A stretch of 8,781 nucleotides of DNA from Fluviibacter sp039805865. GTDB lineage: Bacteria; Pseudomonadota; Gammaproteobacteria; Burkholderiales; Rhodocyclaceae. Positions 6,061 through 8,781 of the stretch are shown piece after piece. The number at the start of each line of letters is the position of its first letter. Within the stretch, counting starts at the first letter, position 1. Made by a program: the position numbers and the translations under genes. The stretch lies in NCBI GenBank assembly GCA_039805865.1, contig JBDLTI010000066.1, positions 1 through 8,781 of the forward strand, written 5' to 3'. The notes below the pieces were generated by a model. It made no database searches and was not told where the DNA came from. It saw nothing but the letters and a program-made list of their open reading frames with translations.

Positions 6061-6618
6061 ATGAATTCACAAATCACTACTGCATGGCACCCCGGCGCAA
6101 GTGTGGTGCCATCGTCCAACTTTGATCAGCGCCCCGAAGGCGCTGAGATCGATCTGATTGTGATTCACTCGATCAGTTTGCCCCCAGGGCAATATGGTGG
6201 GCCTGGTATTGAACAGCTTTTTACAAATCAACTGGATCCGGCGGCACATCCTTACTATGCTCAAATTTCCGGCCTCCGGGTCTCGTCTCATTTTTTGATT
6301 AAGCGAGATGGTGCGCTGGTGCAATTTGTGCCAGTTGCGCAACGGGCTTGGCATGCCGGTGTTTCTAATTGGCAGGGTCGAGAGCGTTGCAATGATTTTT
6401 CGATTGGCATCGAATTAGAGGGTGATGACGACACGCCTTTTGAAATGGCTCAGTATCAGACGTTGCAGGCGTTGTTGAAATCTCTGGTTGAACTGTGGCC
6501 AATCAAGGCGATAACGAGTCATGCGCATATTGCGCCGGTACGTAAGACCGATCCGGGCCCTTGTTTTGATTGGACGCACGTTGAGAAGTCGTTCCCCACG
6601 ATTGACGTGATGCGCTAA
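6061..6618 (+). CDS. ampD: 1,6-anhydro-N-acetylmuramoyl-L-alanine amidase AmpD
   Basis: AmpD is a cytosolic zinc amidase that removes the stem peptide from anhydro-MurNAc muropeptides during peptidoglycan recycling. Where AmpR and AmpC exist, loss of AmpD raises beta-lactamase expression. The 185-residue product matches the family's usual length (E. coli 183) along its whole extent: I-H-S-I-S-L-P-P-G near the N-terminus, Q-G-R-E-R-C-N-D-F-S-I-G-I-E-L-E-G in the middle, and I-A-P-V-R-K-T-D-P-G-P near the end. The zinc ligands are His36, His154 and Asp164, and the catalytic-site Glu is Glu118; all are present. There is no signal peptide, as expected. The ATG at 6061 aligns with the family start; a TTG 21 bases upstream in frame is unlikely because it lies before the putative promoter. 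No ampR, ampE or ampG is in the window. The gene ends 8 bases from the convergent porin gene. Confidence 0.95.
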   Translation: MNSQITTAWHPGASVVPSSNFDQRPEGAEIDLIVIHSISLPPGQYGGPGIEQLFTNQLDPAAHPYYAQISGLRVSSHFLIKRDGALVQFVPVAQRAWHAGVSNWQGRERCNDFSIGIELEGDDDTPFEMAQYQTLQALLKSLVELWPIKAITSHAHIAPVRKTDPGPCFDWTHVEKSFPTIDVMR

Positions 6619-6626
6619 GTGAATGC

Positions 6627-8027
6627 TTAGAAAGCCACGTTGGCGCGTAGGCCAACGATGGTTGCATTCGGGATCGCCTGGTTAGGGTTGTTGGGCATGG
6701 GCGCTTTGCCACCCGGGTTAATAGCGTATTGCAGAAAGGGTTGCAGCGTCAGCCAGGGGTTGATAGGAGCCTGATACGTGAGTTCAACCAGGGTTTCCGG
6801 TTTGACCATGGGTGTTTGCGTGCCGGCAAGCGCATTCTGCGCTCCAATCGGTCCGTTCAGATATGGGGTGAATTTTGCCCAACCCAGGCCTAGGCCGAGT
6901 ACGTCTTCCGGTCGGCCATCAAAAAGGCCAACGTAGGCAAGCCCCGCATCAAAATACCAGGTCACCAGATTGCGATCTGTTTGCGGATTGTAAGTGACTC
7001 GTGTGAAAGCGCTGAGCCCTTGTGTTTCTGTGCCGGCCTCACGCCATATCGTTTGATCCACCAGGCCGTAAATTGCATATTGGCCACGGTAAGTGGTGTT
7101 AACCGGGTTGCTGAAGGTGCGCCCGCTACTGGATTGCGTGACGTTGTCGATGACTGCAGAGTTATACCAGCCGCCCAGCTTGTAATTGCCAGGTAAGGTC
7201 TTATCGCCAAATTGCAGTTCGGGTGTGTAGGCGGCTTCAACCCAGGAGAGTACGCCGTCACCTACGGGGAAATCAGTGCCGTAGGAGGTTGACGAGGTCG
7301 AGGGGCCGACGGGTGTGCCATTCATGACGGATGCGGTGAGCCTCCAGTCATCGTTGAAGTCGAAGCTGGCCAGACCACCCGGCGCTGCATTGGGGTAGCC
7401 CGGGCCGCTACCGGGCATGTTGGCTTCCCAGCTATCGGGAAAGCCAAACGTGGAATTCACAAACACGGTGGCTGTGGGACTCATCATGTAGTAGCGGTCG
7501 GCTTCAAGTAAACCGCCGCGTATGCGAAGTCGGTCTTCCATCAGTTTCTGCTCTAGCCAGAACTCACCCACTTTGGCCAGGGCCGGCTCTGATTCGACAT
7601 TGCTCACGGTCATGAGGTTGCCGATATTCTGTGTGGAGAGATTCTGTCCCTGAATACCGTAACCGGTGACGTGAATTTTTCCACCGCGCCAGCCCATGAG
7701 TTTGTTGAGGTCAACATCAAGTTCAAGATCGAGAAGGCCATCGTACATAAAGCCCTGTTTGATGCCGCCGCGCGTATTGCCCAGGAAGTCACTCGTTTGA
7801 TTCAACGTAAAACTAACCCCGTAGTTATCCAGGAGCGGACGTAACCCACCCCAATCGCCGAATAGCGTGGTCGCTGTGGTCACATCAGATTTGGTTGGAA
7901 GAAGCTCCTCGGACGTTAGCCGAGGAAGCGAGCCAACTGTCTCTGCCCATGCTGTCTGCGCGCCGGCACACAGGAGCATGATGCCTGCAGATAACAGGGC
8001 GTGCAGAATCCTCTGGATGGGTGACAT
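6627..8027 (-). CDS. oprB: OprB-family carbohydrate-selective porin
   Basis: This outer-membrane beta-barrel of 466 residues belongs to the OprB family, whose studied members in Pseudomonas let glucose and other sugars into the periplasm. The signal peptide (MSPIQR, hydrophobic core, cleavage after A-W-A at 26-28) is clear. The family hallmark L-F-G-D-W-G-G-L-R lies at 55-63, followed by alternating strands such as D-L-E-L-D-V-D-L and many aromatic girdle residues. The final residue is Phe, the usual C-terminal signal for insertion by the BAM complex. I take the ATG at 8025-8027; a GTG 33 bases upstream is in frame but lies inside the pckG terminator hairpin and would lengthen the signal peptide. 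Its ribosome site is weak. It sits 67 bases downstream of pckG on the same strand, so terminator read-through may contribute to expression. Its actual substrate is not readable from sequence. Confidence 0.88.
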   Translation of the reverse strand: MSPIQRILHALLSAGIMLLCAGAQTAWAETVGSLPRLTSEELLPTKSDVTTATTLFGDWGGLRPLLDNYGVSFTLNQTSDFLGNTRGGIKQGFMYDGLLDLELDVDLNKLMGWRGGKIHVTGYGIQGQNLSTQNIGNLMTVSNVESEPALAKVGEFWLEQKLMEDRLRIRGGLLEADRYYMMSPTATVFVNSTFGFPDSWEANMPGSGPGYPNAAPGGLASFDFNDDWRLTASVMNGTPVGPSTSSTSYGTDFPVGDGVLSWVEAAYTPELQFGDKTLPGNYKLGGWYNSAVIDNVTQSSSGRTFSNPVNTTYRGQYAIYGLVDQTIWREAGTETQGLSAFTRVTYNPQTDRNLVTWYFDAGLAYVGLFDGRPEDVLGLGLGWAKFTPYLNGPIGAQNALAGTQTPMVKPETLVELTYQAPINPWLTLQPFLQYAINPGGKAPMPNNPNQAIPNATIVGLRANVAF

Positions 8028-8049
8028 GGCGGCAAGTAAGCAGGCTAAA

Positions 8050-8077
8050 ACAAAGGCCACCCGCAGGTGGCCTTTGT
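8050..8077 (-). terminator. Intrinsic terminator after pckG
   Basis: A perfect 12-base inverted repeat (8050-8061 with 8066-8077) encloses a 4-base loop, giving a very stable hairpin with GGCCACC in its stem. On the minus strand the descending arm runs into a T-rich tail (TTTGTTTTA) at about 8046-8054. It lies 17 bases after the pckG stop codon and 22 bases before the oprB start, so it should end most pckG transcripts. On the plus strand the tail is not T-rich, so it should work mainly in one direction. Confidence 0.85.
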
Positions 8078-8094
8078 CTCAGAGCAGCCTTGGC

Positions 8095-8781
8095 TTAGGC
8101 AACTTGCTTGTTGGCTTCGGCCATCGACAAGGTGCTGAGCTGGCGAATCAACTCAAGCTCCTGTGGCAGACGATCGGCCAGCTTGTCGAACCATTCTTTG
8201 TGCGACTCGAGCTCCTTCTCCCAACCCGCCGCATCCAGCTTGGTCAGTTTGTTGAAGTCTTCACGCGTCATGTCCAGACCGGTCCAGTCGATATCTTCGT
8301 AGTTCGGTGTCCAGCCCAGAGCGGTTTCCTTGGCATTGACACGACCCTTGACGCGATCAACGATCCACTTGAGAACGCGCATGTTGTCGCCAAAACCTGG
8401 CCACATGAACTTGCCATCTTCGTCAACACGGAACCAGTTCACACAGAAGATGCCCGGTGGGTTGTCGACGGTGTTGCCCATCTTCAACCAGTGGCGGAAG
8501 TAGTCGCCCATGTTGTAACCGCAGAACGGCAGCATGGCGAATGGGTCACGGCGAACAACGCCTTGAGCACCAAAAGCTGCGGCAGTTGTTTCTGAACCCA
8601 GCGTCGACGCCAGGTAGACACCATAGTTCCAGTTAAAGGCTTCATAAACCAGTGGCACAGTCGTTGCACGACGGCCGCCGAAGATGAATGCCGAGATCGG
8701 TACGCCAGCAGGATCTTCCCAGGCGCTATCTACAGACGGGCACTGGTTGGCCGGTGCGGTGAATCGCGAGTTCGGGTGGGC
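8095..8781 (-). CDS. pckG: Phosphoenolpyruvate carboxykinase (GTP), C-terminal part (start outside window)
   Basis: The window holds the last 228 codons of an enzyme normally about 600 residues long that converts oxaloacetate and GTP to phosphoenolpyruvate, CO2 and GDP, the entry step of gluconeogenesis. The reading frame stays open to base 8781 and begins A-H-P-N-S-R-F, the substrate-binding segment of the GTP-dependent class. It continues through I-F-G-G-R-R, V-P-L-V-Y-E-A-F-N-W, and V-N-W-F-R followed by W-P-G-F-G-D-N. The phenylalanines of the NWF, KF and GF positions that pack against guanine in known structures are kept, which supports GTP rather than ATP use. The P-loop and catalytic cysteine region lie upstream, outside the window. 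A GTG at 8656-8658 is internal and not a start. Transcription should end at the hairpin just downstream. Confidence 0.95.
   Translation of the reverse strand, partial: AHPNSRFTAPANQCPSVDSAWEDPAGVPISAFIFGGRRATTVPLVYEAFNWNYGVYLASTLGSETTAAAFGAQGVVRRDPFAMLPFCGYNMGDYFRHWLKMGNTVDNPPGIFCVNWFRVDEDGKFMWPGFGDNMRVLKWIVDRVKGRVNAKETALGWTPNYEDIDWTGLDMTREDFNKLTKLDAAGWEKELESHKEWFDKLADRLPQELELIRQLSTLSMAEANKQVA

Noticed and set aside
8028..8060. GTG start of oprB at 8060
   Set aside because: The codon lies inside the terminator stem and would produce an overlong signal peptide; the ATG at 8027 gives a standard one.
7867..8595. Plus-strand open frame of 242 codons
   Set aside because: It lies antisense to oprB and pckG, both strongly identified, crosses the terminator hairpin, and shows no recognisable family features.

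Overview
The window looks like ordinary chromosomal DNA of a Gram-negative bacterium, most likely a betaproteobacterium of the order Burkholderiales. The evidence is a phasin of the type found in polyhydroxyalkanoate (PHA) producers, a GTP-type PEP carboxykinase, an OprB-family porin, a membrane-anchored TAXI protein and moderate GC content that looks close to 50% by eye. An Alcaligenaceae-like genus is possible, but this is inference. I see no insertion sequences, phage genes, CRISPR arrays, tRNAs or rRNAs. Coding density is very high, and the longest gene-free stretch is about 236 bases (67-302).

Layout: 1-66 (minus) is the start of a phasin gene. Its promoter at 193-220 has both consensus hexamers, and a TGC-rich dyad covers the expected transcription start. 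From 303 to 2513 (plus) lies an L,D-transpeptidase of the YcbB/LdtD type followed by a Tat-exported M15-like endopeptidase of the YcbK/MepK type. In Escherichia coli the homologous genes are also neighbours; one makes 3-3 peptidoglycan cross-links and the other cuts them. From 2516 to 3835 (minus) is a metabolite:H+ symporter-family MFS transporter, divergent from a membrane-anchored TAXI-type binding protein at 3916-5349 (plus). From 5356 to 5955 (minus) is a SYLF/YSC84-domain lipoprotein, divergent from ampD at 6061-6618 (plus), the cytosolic anhydro-muropeptide amidase of cell-wall recycling. From 6627 to 8027 (minus) is an OprB-like porin. It lies downstream of the GTP-dependent PEP carboxykinase gene pckG (8095 to beyond 8781, minus), with a strong intrinsic terminator between them.

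How the genes work together: three enzymes (LdtD-like, MepK-like, AmpD) serve peptidoglycan remodelling and recycling. The others concern carbon storage (phasin), gluconeogenesis (PckG) and uptake of small molecules (OprB, MFS, TAXI). Genes alternate in strand, and all three convergent pairs end within 2-8 bases of each other.

I did not find a convincing undescribed system. The points most worth a second look are the phasin promoter/operator, the paired 3-3 cross-link enzymes, the TAXI protein with cytoplasmic tails at both ends and no TRAP permease beside it, and two genes that may be translated from leaderless transcripts.
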